The position numbers were made by a program, and so were the translations under genes. Positions 1-9,201 of a DNA stretch of 64,000 bases are shown piece after piece (within the stretch, counting starts at the first letter, position 1; the number at the start of each line of letters is the position of its first letter). The notes under the pieces are model-generated. The model was not told where the DNA came from. It saw nothing but the letters and a program-made list of their open reading frames with translations, and did not search any database. Source of the stretch: Bacillota bacterium (GTDB lineage: Bacteria; Bacillota; Clostridia; Lachnospirales; Lachnospiraceae); NCBI GenBank assembly GCA_902363515.1, contig CABJAN010000009.1, positions 1 through 64,000 on the forward strand, written 5' to 3'.

Positions 1-32
1 ATACTGCCGTACTAAACTAAAAAAATAATAAT

Positions 33-85
33 AAGCCATCTGATAGAGAATCTGGCAGACAGTCAGGAGCAGTATCAGATGGCTT
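33..85 (-). terminator. Rho-independent terminator of the AraC-type regulator
   Basis: A 13-bp inverted repeat (arms at 33-45 and 73-85) encloses a 27-base loop. On the minus strand it is followed by a T-rich run (ATTATTATTTTTTT). It lies just downstream of the regulator stop codon and would end that transcript. Confidence 0.75.
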
Positions 86-110
86 TTATAAAATGTCAAT
101 ATACGAATGA

Positions 111-1244
111 TTACCTACTTACTCTTAAAGCAATGGATTTAATGGGGGCATCTGTGTTTTCCAGCAGGGTTTTAGCATGGGAAATACGCAGGCTATTCAC
201 GTAGTCTGTGAGGGAAGTTCCCATTTCTTTGGAAAACAGGGTAGACAGATAACTGGCGTTTACACCCAGATGGCTGGAAAGGGATTTCAAGGTCAGGTCA
301 GCGCCCAGGTCTGTTTCTATGTAGGCAACCACTCTTCGGATAAGGGGAGAGTGTGCTTTGTGCTGGTGTTCTTTTACAATCTGGCAGTAGCCAAGGACAA
401 TTTTCCGCTGGGCTGCCAGGCATTGCTCCACAGAGGTGAGCTTTTCCAACATGGCGATATTGCAGTTGGAATAAGAATCTATGTGGATAGGATGTACGCC
501 GGCTTTTTCTGCTGCTTTTCTAAGGAGGGTGTTCAGAGTAATGGTGTAATCCTTAATATCTCTTAAATTATTGGTAGTGCGTTTTGGCAGGAAGTGCGTA
601 CCAAATTGGGAAGTCATTTCCATAGCCCTGCTTTCCCGTCCGGATGTTACAGCGCTGATTAAGGCATTTTCCGATTCATAACGCTGCTCAATCATATCAA
701 TATTGGAAAAAGGATGTTCTGTATCTCTCAGGCAATTTTCATAGGCTGCATTCCAGTGGTCAAAAAAGTCGGCATTAGAGTGTACAATTTCACAGGCAGA
801 GCCATAGAGGGTTTTTCCAAGCTCCAGAAACAGACTTTCAAACATGGGATAAGATGACTGGTAACAAAGCTTCTGGTAATAAGCCTCCAGTGCATCATGG
901 TAGGTTTCCGGCAGATTGAGGGTCTGAAACACTTCTTCAAAACGTTCCTCCTGAATTTTTTCAAAGAGTACAGGACCGCAGTGTAAAACTGTTTTCTCAT
1001 CAGGAAGCAGGAAAAATACAAAGGTACAGCGGAATTTATCTGTGGTGAAATAAATCTTTTTGGGCTTTAATTTTTCGAAAGCGCCATTGAAAAACTCCGC
1101 AGTGTTGGAAATGCCTAAAAGATAACTGCGAAGCCCCAAATCTAATTGGTCAGGATGCTCACAGGGAAGGGTGAAACGATATACTGGTATGTAATTTGCC
1201 CGTAAGATGTTTTCTATTAAATTGATGCTTTGTTCATTTTTCAT
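111..1244 (-). CDS. AraC-family transcriptional regulator, C-terminally truncated
   Basis: The 377-residue protein has a long N-terminal sensor region of unrecognised fold and an AraC-type DNA-binding start from about residue 306. The first helix-turn-helix (about 318-340) and the linker helix are clear. The protein then stops right after IKSIALRV, where family members continue for about 35-40 residues through the second helix-turn-helix. It is divergent from the GH2 gene across 150 bp, so it is presumably the local sugar-responsive regulator. GAGG precedes the ATG. Whether the short form still binds DNA cannot be told from sequence. The regulator call is secure; its function is doubtful because of the missing half-domain. 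Confidence 0.8.
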   Translation of the reverse strand: MKNEQSINLIENILRANYIPVYRFTLPCEHPDQLDLGLRSYLLGISNTAEFFNGAFEKLKPKKIYFTTDKFRCTFVFFLLPDEKTVLHCGPVLFEKIQEERFEEVFQTLNLPETYHDALEAYYQKLCYQSSYPMFESLFLELGKTLYGSACEIVHSNADFFDHWNAAYENCLRDTEHPFSNIDMIEQRYESENALISAVTSGRESRAMEMTSQFGTHFLPKRTTNNLRDIKDYTITLNTLLRKAAEKAGVHPIHIDSYSNCNIAMLEKLTSVEQCLAAQRKIVLGYCQIVKEHQHKAHSPLIRRVVAYIETDLGADLTLKSLSSHLGVNASYLSTLFSKEMGTSLTDYVNSLRISHAKTLLENTDAPIKSIALRVSR

Positions 1245-1320
1245 AAGTTTTCCTCATATAATCTGAAAATAATACAAAAAACAATGGAAATCATCACTGT
1301 TATTTTGCGAAAAAACTACA

Positions 1321-1326
1321 TATAAT
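1321..1326 (+). promoter_or_regulatory. Candidate -10 box for the GH2-GPH operon
   Basis: A perfect TATAAT lies 69 bases before the GH2 start in the divergent intergenic region. No good -35 box is visible at 17 bases, which would fit an activator-dependent promoter of the kind AraC proteins serve. The activator dependence is inference. Confidence 0.4.
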
Positions 1327-1394
1327 ATTATACAAAAGGAAATGCAAAAAAGCTACGAAAAGATGAAAAAATACAAAGAAGAGGAGAATGAATC

Positions 1395-3662
1395 ATGCGC
1401 AATGTGATTAATTTAAACAAAGACTGGGCTTTTATTCAGCAGGATGTGGGTCTTCCGGAAGTGATGCCAACAGACTGGCAGACCGTTAATCTTCCTCATA
1501 CCTGGAACGCAATTGATGGACATGACGGAAATGGAAGTTATGACAAAGGAAGATACTGGTATGCAAAAACTTTTGAAACACCGAAACAGCCTTTAGGTAA
1601 CGGTAAAGTGTTTGTAGAGTTTCTGGCAGCAGGACAGCAGGCAACTGTTTATGTAAATGGAAAAGAAGTGGTATATCATGAAGGCGGATATTCTACTTTT
1701 CGTGCAGATATTACAGAAGTTTGCAAGAAAGAGGGAGAAAATCTTCTGGTTGTAGCATGCAGCAATGAAAGAAAAGAAAGCGTATATCCTCAGTCTGCAG
1801 ACTTTACCTTCTACGGCGGTCTGTACAGAGGCGTCAATCTGATCAGCGTACCAGACGCACATTTTGATCTGGAATATTACGGAGGTCCTGGAATCCAGGT
1901 GACACCAAAGCCATGTGACTGTGGTGGAGCAACCTTTGATCTTGTTTCTTATGTAAAAGAAGCTGACGAAAACTTTACAGTATTATATTCTATCTGTGAT
2001 GCAGAAGGAAAAGAAGTTGCAAGTGCATGCCGTCCGGCAGACAGCACAGCAGTGACTGTATATGTTCCGGAAGTGACCAAATGGGAAATTGATGCGCCAT
2101 ATCTTTACACAGTAACAGCAAGACTGGAAAGAAGAAATGAAACATACGATGAAATTTCTGCACGTGTAGGTGTAAGAAGCTTCTCCTGTGATCCAAACAA
2201 AGGATTTATCATCAATGGAGTAGAGACTCCTCTTCGTGGTGTAAGCCGTCATCAGGATCAGTTATACAAAGGAAATGCCCTGACAAGAGAAGATCACTTT
2301 GAAGATGCAAGAATCATCAAAGAACTGGGTGCAAATACAATCCGTCTGGCTCATTATCAGCATTCACAGGACTTCTATGATGCTTGTGATGAATTAGGAT
2401 TTGTAGTATGGGCTGAAATTCCATTTATCAGTGTGATGAACAAGGATCCGGAAGCGCACCAGAACTGCATCAGCCAGTTAAAAGAGCTGATTATTCAGAA
2501 TTACAATCATCCTTCTATCTGTTTCTGGGGAATTTCCAACGAAATCCTCATCGGTGGTATTTCCGAACAGTTAGTGGAAAATCATAAAGAATTAAATGCT
2601 CTGGCAAAGGAACTTGACCCAAGCCGTCTGACAACCATTGCTCACGTATCTATGACACCAATTGAAGGACCAATGCACTATATTACAGATACGGAAAGCT
2701 ACAACCATTATTTCGGATGGTACGGCGGAAAGATGGAAGACAATGGCCCATGGCTTGACAACTTCCACAAGATTCATCCAAACATTTGCCTTGGTGTTTC
2801 TGAGTACGGATGTGAAGGCATTATTACTTATCACGGACCAAACCCTGCATGCAAGGACTACAGTGAAGAGTACCAGGCACTGTATCATGAACATATGGCA
2901 AAAGTATTAGATGAGCGTCCTTGGATCTGGTCCAGCCATGTATGGAATATGTTTGACTTTGGCTGTGCAGCACGTGATGAAGGTGGCGTAGCCGGAAGAA
3001 ATAACAAAGGTCTTGTGACCATGGACAGAAAGATTAAGAAAGACAGCTACTATATCTACAAAGCATACTGGAATAAAGAACCAATGGTTCATCTGTGTGG
3101 AAAACGTTATGCACAGCGTGCCGGAGAAACTACAGAAATCCGTGTATATTCCAACCAGCCTTCTGTAACACTATTCTTAAACGGTGAAAAAGTAGAAGAG
3201 CTTACAGCTGATAAAGTATTCGTATTTACGGTAGCTTTAAAAGATGGCTTTAACATCATTACTGCACAGGCAGGAGATCTGAAAGATACTATGACTCTGG
3301 AAAAAGTGGAAAAAGAACCTGCTATCTATGTGCTTCCAGAAGTAAATGAACGTGCAGAAGGTGTTGCAAACTGGTTCAGTACAGTTGGCGATATGGACTT
3401 AAAAGCTCCAATGGAATTCCCAGAAGGCATGTACAGCATCAAGGATACACTGGAAGAACTGGCAAAATGCCCAGAAGCAATTGAGCTTGCAGCAAAAGCA
3501 GTAAAACTGACCATGAATATGGTTGTTTCTCCTGGTGAAGGAATGTGGGATATGATGAAAGGTATGACACTGGAAAGACTGGGTGAAATGGCAGGAACAC
3601 TGGCACCGGAGGGATTTGTAGAAAGTCTCAATGGACAACTGATTAAGATTAAAAAAGTATGA
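1395..3662 (+). CDS. Glycoside hydrolase family 2 (beta-galactosidase or beta-glucuronidase type)
   Basis: This 755-residue protein has the GH2 order: N-terminal sugar-binding jelly roll (about 1-170), immunoglobulin-like domain (about 175-262), then a TIM barrel. The acid/base glutamate is E383 in WGISNE and the nucleophile is E470 in GVSEYG. An NNK triplet at 536-538 resembles the NxK carboxylate-binding motif of beta-glucuronidases, but many GH2 beta-galactosidases have a similar NxKG segment, so the substrate is undecided. An extra C-terminal region (about 650-755) follows. There is no signal peptide, so it acts in the cytoplasm on sugar brought in by the next gene. AGGAG sits before the ATG. 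Confidence 0.9.
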   Translation: MRNVINLNKDWAFIQQDVGLPEVMPTDWQTVNLPHTWNAIDGHDGNGSYDKGRYWYAKTFETPKQPLGNGKVFVEFLAAGQQATVYVNGKEVVYHEGGYSTFRADITEVCKKEGENLLVVACSNERKESVYPQSADFTFYGGLYRGVNLISVPDAHFDLEYYGGPGIQVTPKPCDCGGATFDLVSYVKEADENFTVLYSICDAEGKEVASACRPADSTAVTVYVPEVTKWEIDAPYLYTVTARLERRNETYDEISARVGVRSFSCDPNKGFIINGVETPLRGVSRHQDQLYKGNALTREDHFEDARIIKELGANTIRLAHYQHSQDFYDACDELGFVVWAEIPFISVMNKDPEAHQNCISQLKELIIQNYNHPSICFWGISNEILIGGISEQLVENHKELNALAKELDPSRLTTIAHVSMTPIEGPMHYITDTESYNHYFGWYGGKMEDNGPWLDNFHKIHPNICLGVSEYGCEGIITYHGPNPACKDYSEEYQALYHEHMAKVLDERPWIWSSHVWNMFDFGCAARDEGGVAGRNNKGLVTMDRKIKKDSYYIYKAYWNKEPMVHLCGKRYAQRAGETTEIRVYSNQPSVTLFLNGEKVEELTADKVFVFTVALKDGFNIITAQAGDLKDTMTLEKVEKEPAIYVLPEVNERAEGVANWFSTVGDMDLKAPMEFPEGMYSIKDTLEELAKCPEAIELAAKAVKLTMNMVVSPGEGMWDMMKGMTLERLGEMAGTLAPEGFVESLNGQLIKIKKV

Positions 3663-3700
3663 TGGAGACCAAATAATTCGTAAGAAAAGGAGAAATAAAA

Positions 3701-5095
3701 ATGGCGAAGACAAGTAATTCTTCTGTTCCGGCATTTGGAATGAAGGACAGACTGGGTTATATGTTCGGTGATTTCGGTAATGACTTTACCTTCATATTAT
3801 CCTCTATGTTCATGATGAAATTTTACACAGATGTTATGGGATTATCTGCCGGAGTAGTAGGTATGCTTATGATGGCAGCGCGTTTTGTAGATGCGTTTAC
3901 TGATGTTACAATGGGACAGATTGTAGACCGTTCCAAACCAACAAAAGATGGTAAATTCCGTCCATGGATTAAACGTATGTGCGGACCTGTAGCCATTGCC
4001 AGTTTCCTGATTTATCAATCAGGGCTTGCAGATATGGCATATGGAGTGAAGGTTGCATACATGATTGTAACTTATTTGTTGTGGGGTTCTATTTTCTATA
4101 CTTCCATTAATATTCCATATGGTTCTATGGCTTCTGCAATTTCAGCAGATCCAACAGACAGAGCTTCTTTATCAACATGGCGTTCCGTAGGATCTTCTCT
4201 GGCCAGCCTTGTTATTGGTACAGGTACACCGTTAGTTGCTTATGTTACTGTAGATGGTAATCCAGTACTTTCTGGAAGTCGTATGACAATCATTGCAGGT
4301 GTATTTTCTGTATTAGCCGTAATCTGTTATTTGCTTTGCTATAACCTGGTTCGTGAACGTGTGCCAGTTCCGGCAAACAATCAGAAACTGGATCTTCTTG
4401 CACTTGGAAAGAGCCTTATTACTAACCGTGCTCTTCTTGGAATTGTTGCTGCCGCGCTTCTTCTGCTTCTGGCTATGCTGGGTATGCAGGGAATGTCAGC
4501 TTATGTGTTCCCAAATGTATACAGAAACACACAGGCACAGTCTGTAGTAGCATTGCTTAGTAATGTATCCATTATTGCTATTTGTGCTCCACTGGCAAGT
4601 AAACTGGCGGCAAAATTTGGTAAAAAAGAATTAGCAACCGTATCTTGTTTGTTTGGTGCAGCAAGTTATGTGATTTGCTTTATTCTACATCCAGATAATG
4701 TATGGGTTTATGTTATTTTCTATGTGGCTGCCTTTGTTGGACTTGGTTTCTTTAATACTATTATCTGGGCTATGATTACAGACGTTATTGACGATGCAGA
4801 AGTGAAAAATGGTATTCGTGAAGATGGTACTATTTACGCGGTATATTCCTTTGCAAGAAAACTGGGACAGGCATTCTCTTCCGGTATGGTAGGTGCGCTT
4901 CTTTCTCTGGCTGGATATTCCACAGCAACTGCTTTTGACCCAGCTGTTACAGAGAGCATTTTCAAAATTTCCTGTATCGTACCAATTATTGGTCTGACTA
5001 CAGTTGCTCTTGCATTGATTTTCATCTATCCATTGAATAAAAAGCGCGTGGAATCCAACGTAGCAGAACTGGCACGTCGTCGTGGCGAAAAATAA
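3701..5095 (+). CDS. GPH-family glycoside/pentoside/hexuronide:cation symporter
   Basis: The 464-residue protein is hydrophobic with about 12 membrane segments and opens with the GPH-type stretch around FGDFGNDFTF, followed by a cation-site region near DAFTDVTMG. GPH proteins import glycosides, pentosides or glucuronides with sodium or protons. It starts 38 bases after the GH2 stop with AAAAGGAG at the right distance, so the two are probably co-transcribed: one imports the glycoside, the other cleaves it. The GPH family includes both melibiose/lactose and glucuronide carriers and does not settle the substrate. Confidence 0.9.
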   Translation: MAKTSNSSVPAFGMKDRLGYMFGDFGNDFTFILSSMFMMKFYTDVMGLSAGVVGMLMMAARFVDAFTDVTMGQIVDRSKPTKDGKFRPWIKRMCGPVAIASFLIYQSGLADMAYGVKVAYMIVTYLLWGSIFYTSINIPYGSMASAISADPTDRASLSTWRSVGSSLASLVIGTGTPLVAYVTVDGNPVLSGSRMTIIAGVFSVLAVICYLLCYNLVRERVPVPANNQKLDLLALGKSLITNRALLGIVAAALLLLLAMLGMQGMSAYVFPNVYRNTQAQSVVALLSNVSIIAICAPLASKLAAKFGKKELATVSCLFGAASYVICFILHPDNVWVYVIFYVAAFVGLGFFNTIIWAMITDVIDDAEVKNGIREDGTIYAVYSFARKLGQAFSSGMVGALLSLAGYSTATAFDPAVTESIFKISCIVPIIGLTTVALALIFIYPLNKKRVESNVAELARRRGEK

Positions 5096-5128
5096 AAAAG
5101 TAAAAGCTTTTAAAAAGAAGTGTAAAAG

Positions 5129-5178
5129 TCCGGTGGACTATTCGGGAAGGTATTTTCCGGGTAGCTGCCGGATTTTTT
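5129..5178 (+). terminator. Rho-independent terminator after the GPH symporter
   Basis: An imperfect GC-rich stem (TCCGG at 5129 pairing with CCGGA at 5168) contains an inner GGGAA/TTTCC hairpin and is followed by six T residues. It closes the GH2-GPH transcript. Confidence 0.8.
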
Positions 5179-5274
5179 CTGGGTTTCTATTTCTCCTTAT
5201 CTTGCTATCTTGCAACTTTTTTTCGTCTATGGTATGTTAAAGAAAAAGAATTTTGCCAGTGGGAGGGTGAATGT

Positions 5275-6408
5275 ATGAAGTATAAAAAAGTATTGGTGAT
5301 AATGAGTGTGCTGGCTATGCTGGCAGGGGTTATGGGATGTAAGGAGAAAGAAGCGCTAAAGGAGGAGCCGGTAAAGCAGGAGACAGTACAAAAGCAGGAG
5401 AAACCTGAAGAGCAGGAAGAAAACAATGCGGTGGAAGGAGCAGAGGTGGAACAGGAAGCTCAGGAAGTTCCGGCGAATGAGAACCTGCTTACCGGACTGG
5501 GAGACTTATCGGAGGGAGCTATTGGAAAACGTCCCGTGGCTGTTATGGTGAATAATGTGGAGAAAGCCATGCCACAGTACGGAGTAGGACAGGCAGACCT
5601 TATTTTTGAAATTCCGGTAGAGGGAGACGCCACCAGATTTATGGCAATGTACGGAGACTATACCAAGGTTCCAAAAGTATGCCCTATTCGTAGCTGCCGC
5701 TACTACTTCCCGGCTCTTTCCCAGGGGTTTGATGCCTTTTATGTGAACTGGGGCATTGACGACACCATAGCAGAGTATCTGGAAGCCCTGGATTTAGACC
5801 AGATTGAAGGAATTACTAATACAGGCGGTCTTTTTGGCCGGGATCAGGATAAATTGAATCAGGGATATGCTCTGGAGCATACAGGATTCTTTGATGGAAC
5901 AAAATTAGCATCTTATATTGAAGCCCAGGGCCTTCGGACAGATTTAAAAGAGGATAAGAAGGGAGCTGCTTTCCAGTTTTACGGTATGGAAGAGCAGGTG
6001 AAACCGGAAGGACAAGACTGTACCCAGGTGGACATTGATTTTGGCGCCCAATCCTCTTCCTTTACCTATGATGCTGAGAAACAGGTATATCTTAAAAATA
6101 TCAATGGTTCTGCCCAGGTTGACGGAAAAACAGGAGAGCAGTTGGCATTCACCAATGTATTTGTACTGGAAACTGAGATTTCAGTACGTGATGAAGTCGG
6201 ACACAAAAAACTGGATTGGGATGGGGCAAGCGATGCAAAAGGCTATTATGTTTCTAATGGCGGAGTACAGGAGATTACCTGGTCCAAGGAAGAAAACAAT
6301 GAAAATTCTTATCTGAAATTTTATGATATAAATGGCAGGGAAATTAAGATAAACAGAGGCAAGAGCTATATTGCCCTGAATTATAAAAATCAGGCTGTTT
6401 TCAAATAA
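5275..6408 (+). CDS. DUF3048 (YerB-like) lipoprotein
   Basis: The 377-residue precursor has a signal peptide ending in a lipobox (VMGC, Cys22), so it is a membrane-anchored lipoprotein. A low-complexity Glu/Gln-rich linker (about 24-68) leads to the DUF3048 domain, recognisable from RPVAVMVNN, an EIPVEG..RFMA segment and a PIRSCRYYF segment. Members include Bacillus YerB; the molecular function is unknown, with proposed roles at the cell wall. It precedes degV and the PopT-like gene but has its own upstream gap, so operon membership is uncertain. Confidence 0.85.
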   Translation: MKYKKVLVIMSVLAMLAGVMGCKEKEALKEEPVKQETVQKQEKPEEQEENNAVEGAEVEQEAQEVPANENLLTGLGDLSEGAIGKRPVAVMVNNVEKAMPQYGVGQADLIFEIPVEGDATRFMAMYGDYTKVPKVCPIRSCRYYFPALSQGFDAFYVNWGIDDTIAEYLEALDLDQIEGITNTGGLFGRDQDKLNQGYALEHTGFFDGTKLASYIEAQGLRTDLKEDKKGAAFQFYGMEEQVKPEGQDCTQVDIDFGAQSSSFTYDAEKQVYLKNINGSAQVDGKTGEQLAFTNVFVLETEISVRDEVGHKKLDWDGASDAKGYYVSNGGVQEITWSKEENNENSYLKFYDINGREIKINRGKSYIALNYKNQAVFK

Positions 6409-6491
6409 AACTTTCCAAGAAGGGAAATCAGTGTTAAAATAAGGCTGTTGGCGAAAGCCATAACAAGAAGGAGATAAGGAGGACTACCTTA

Positions 6492-7379
6492 ATGAGCGAA
6501 TATAAGATTACATGCTGTTCTACTGCGGATATGCCGGCAGCTTATTTTGAAGAGAGAAAGATTCCCTATGTGTGTTTTCATTACCGGATGGATGGGGTGG
6601 AGTATCCGGATGATTTAGGAAAGACCATGCCCTTTGCTGAATTTTATGACCGGATTTCCAAAGGAGCAGAGCCTACTACTGCCCAGGTCAATGCACAGCA
6701 GTATATGGACTTTTTTGAGCCGATTTTAAAAGAAGGAAAGGATATTCTGCATTTTACTCTGTCAGGAGGAATTTCCGGAAGTGTGAATTCTGCAAATATT
6801 GCCAAAACACAGCTGGAAGAAAAGTATCCGGACAGAAAGGTAATTGTCATTGATTCGCTGGCAGCCTCTTCTGGCTTTGGTATGCTGGTAGATGCTGCTT
6901 TAGATAAGCAGGAGGAAGGTCTTAGCCTGGAGGAAAATGCTGCATGGGCAGAGGAAAACAAGAACAGGCTTCATCACTGGTTTTTCTCTACAGATTTAAC
7001 CAGCTTTATCCGGGGAGGCAGAATTTCCAAGGTTTCAGGATTCGTGGGTCAGGCATTGAATATCTGCCCTTTGATGAATGTAAACTCAGAGGGAAAACTC
7101 ATTCCCAGAAATAAGTACAGAGGGAAAAAACAGGTGATACGGGAAATGGTGAAACGTATGGAGGAACATGCTCAGGGTGGACTTTCCTACAATGGAAAGT
7201 GTTTTATGTCCTGCTCTGCCTGTGAAGAGGACGCCAGAAAAGTGGCGGATATTATTGAAGAGAAATTCCCGAATCTGAACGGAAAAGTAGTGATTAACAG
7301 CATTGGTACGGTCATTGGTTCTCATACAGGTCCGGGGACGGTAGCGCTGTTCTTCTGGGGGGATGAGAGAACAATCTAG
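6492..7379 (+). CDS. DegV family fatty-acid-binding protein
   Basis: The 295-residue protein shows the DegV pattern: an N-terminal STADMP motif, TTAQVN at about 57-62 that lines the lipid carboxylate site, an SGGISGSVNSA segment and RGGRISK. DegV/FakB proteins bind a fatty acid and can present it to the kinase FakA for phosphorylation; no FakA is nearby. GGAGG precedes the ATG at good spacing. It lies 26 bases before the PopT-like gene and both are probably one envelope-lipid transcript. Confidence 0.9.
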   Translation: MSEYKITCCSTADMPAAYFEERKIPYVCFHYRMDGVEYPDDLGKTMPFAEFYDRISKGAEPTTAQVNAQQYMDFFEPILKEGKDILHFTLSGGISGSVNSANIAKTQLEEKYPDRKVIVIDSLAASSGFGMLVDAALDKQEEGLSLEENAAWAEENKNRLHHWFFSTDLTSFIRGGRISKVSGFVGQALNICPLMNVNSEGKLIPRNKYRGKKQVIREMVKRMEEHAQGGLSYNGKCFMSCSACEEDARKVADIIEEKFPNLNGKVVINSIGTVIGSHTGPGTVALFFWGDERTI

Positions 7380-7405
7380 AAAAGTAATCAGAAGAAAGGT
7401 AAAAC

Positions 7406-8254
7406 ATGATGAAACAAATATTACAGGGTATGGTAGTTGGAATTGCCAATATTATTCCGGGAGTCAGCGGTGGAACCATGATGGTTGCCATGGGGCTGTA
7501 TGACAGACTGATTCATGCCATTACACATTTAAAAAGTGAGTTTAAAGAAAGCATGAAGCTATTGATTCCTATTTTTGCGGGAGCAGGAATTGCCATTATT
7601 GCATTGTCAAGGCTGTTTGAGTTCCTGCTGGCAACCTGGCCAATTCCCACAAACTTTGCTTTTTGCGGACTGATTGCGGGAAGTCTTCCTTTTATTTTCA
7701 AAAAAGTAAAAGGGCATAAGGTGACAGTAAGCAAAATCATTCCGTTTTTGATTTTCTTTGGCGTGGTTATTTTGATGGCGCTTTTAGGTGAAACAGGCGG
7801 AGCCAGCGCAGATGTGAGTTTTGGTTTTGTGAATATTCTCAAGTTGTTTGGCGTAGGCGTTATTGCTGCGGCAACCATGGTAGTGCCGGGAGTCAGCGGT
7901 TCCATGATGCTCATGTTGCTGGGCTATTATGATACCATTTTAAAGGCAATCAATGACTTTGTAGATGCCCTGGTGAAATTTGATATGGGCGGACTTGCAA
8001 CTGGTGTTGGTATTCTGGCGCCGTTTGGGATTGGTGTTGTAATCGGTATCTTTTTAATTGCAAAGCTCATAGAATTTATTTTCTCAAAAGCTGAAATCCA
8101 TGCTTATTATGGAATTATCGGATTAATTCTGGCGTCTCCCATTGCTATTTTAATGAAAACAGACTGGAGCGGCTTCTCTGTTTTGATGATAGGAATCGGC
8201 ATACTTACCTTTGGATTAGGCTGGTTTATTGCAAGCAAATTAGGCGGAGAGTAA
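7406..8254 (+). CDS. popT: DUF368 protein, PopT-type undecaprenyl-phosphate translocase
   Basis: This 282-residue polytopic membrane protein carries the DUF368 signature twice: IIPGVSGGT near the N-terminus and VVPGVSGSM near residue 160. That internal repeat fits an inverted-repeat transporter fold. DUF368 proteins (PopT) recycle the lipid carrier undecaprenyl phosphate from the outer to the inner leaflet, supplying peptidoglycan synthesis. The family call is firm; the specific role rests on characterised homologues. A strong terminator follows. Confidence 0.88.
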   Translation: MMKQILQGMVVGIANIIPGVSGGTMMVAMGLYDRLIHAITHLKSEFKESMKLLIPIFAGAGIAIIALSRLFEFLLATWPIPTNFAFCGLIAGSLPFIFKKVKGHKVTVSKIIPFLIFFGVVILMALLGETGGASADVSFGFVNILKLFGVGVIAAATMVVPGVSGSMMLMLLGYYDTILKAINDFVDALVKFDMGGLATGVGILAPFGIGVVIGIFLIAKLIEFIFSKAEIHAYYGIIGLILASPIAILMKTDWSGFSVLMIGIGILTFGLGWFIASKLGGE

Positions 8255-8278
8255 AGGTAAAAAAATAAAAAACATATG

Positions 8279-8322
8279 AAAAAGGCATCATTCTGAATTT
8301 ATTTTTCGAATGATGCCTTTTT
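8279..8322 (+). terminator. Rho-independent terminator after the DUF368 gene
   Basis: A perfect 13-bp stem (AAAGGCATCATTC at 8281 with its complement at 8308) has a 14-base loop and runs into T residues. Confidence 0.9.
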
Positions 8323-8702
8323 AACGTATTTCCTTATCCATTGGACTTTACCTCGTTTGAAATATTTGTTTTATAAAATTTCTATTGGAAGTTAGTTACT
8401 GTTTCTGGTGGTCCGTACCGTCCTTTCTTTTATATTATGAAGTAAATCGTAAATGTTTTGGTGGAATCAGTCCTTTCTGTGTTTTTGTCCTTTGATGTAT
8501 TTGATAATTGAATTATAACAGTATATATCGTATCTGTCAATATAAAAATAGAAAAAAGATAAAAAAGTTTTAAATAGATAAAATTGATTGTTTTAATTTC
8601 ATAAAATATCTGAAAATTTGTGAAAGTGAAAAAGTAGAAAATCAAAGAAAAGAGTGCTATAATGTGCATTAGTTCAGAAAAAATCATGAGAGGAATATAG
8701 TT
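8323..8702. other. AT-rich intergenic region without a supported gene
   Basis: No credible gene was found in this stretch. It holds two copies of GTCCTTTCT about 55 bases apart, long A/T tracts, and at 8658-8663 a perfect TATAAT with an upstream TG (extended -10) about 40 bases before the GNAT start. The minus-strand reading frame across it continues through the GNAT gene and is treated as spurious. Confidence 0.5.
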
Positions 8703-9188
8703 ATGAAAATTAGAACAGCAAGGCTTGAGGAGATTCCTGAGATTATGAAAATTTACGATACAGCCAGAAGGTTTATGCAGGAGCATGAAAATCCCACTCA
8801 GTGGAAAGCCGGATACCCTTCCAGGGAGCTGGTGGAACGGGACTGTAAACAGGGATGGCTCTATGTATGCGAAGAGCAGGAAACTCTGGCTGGTGTGTTT
8901 ATGTTTTGTACAGAGCCGGATGCCACCTATCAGAAGATTTATGAAGGAAAGTGGATTCAGGAGGGAGCTTACGGAACCATGCACAGAATGGCATCCTCTG
9001 GACAGATAAAAGGGGTAGCTTCCTTTTGCCTGGACTGGTGCTTTAAGCAGTGCGGCAATGTACGGGGAGATACCCACGAGGATAATTATGTGATGCAGCG
9101 TGTGTTTGAAAAAAATGGCTTCCAGAGGTGTGGTATTATCCATGTAGAAGATGGAACGCCGAGAATTGCCTATCAGAGAATAAAATAA
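8703..9188 (+). CDS. GNAT family N-acetyltransferase
   Basis: The 161-residue protein begins MKIRTARLEEIPEIMKIYD, a typical GNAT start, and ends with DNYVMQRVFEKNGFQRCG, the conserved acceptor-side helix and strand. The acetyl-CoA loop around IKGVASFCLDWC is less canonical than usual. Substrate is unknown. It lies 13 bases before map and may share its transcript. GAGGAAT precedes the ATG. Confidence 0.85.
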   Translation: MKIRTARLEEIPEIMKIYDTARRFMQEHENPTQWKAGYPSRELVERDCKQGWLYVCEEQETLAGVFMFCTEPDATYQKIYEGKWIQEGAYGTMHRMASSGQIKGVASFCLDWCFKQCGNVRGDTHEDNYVMQRVFEKNGFQRCGIIHVEDGTPRIAYQRIK

Positions 9189-9201
9189 AGGAGAAGTAAA
9201 A

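Noticed and set aside
1395..3662. Calling the GH2 enzyme a beta-glucuronidase from its NxK triplet
   Set aside because: Many GH2 beta-galactosidases share a similar NxKG segment, and no glucuronate genes are nearby to decide.
8430..9143. A 237-codon minus-strand reading frame opposite the GNAT gene
   Set aside because: It runs antisense to a clear GNAT gene, has no ribosome site or family resemblance, and continues into the AT-rich intergenic region.
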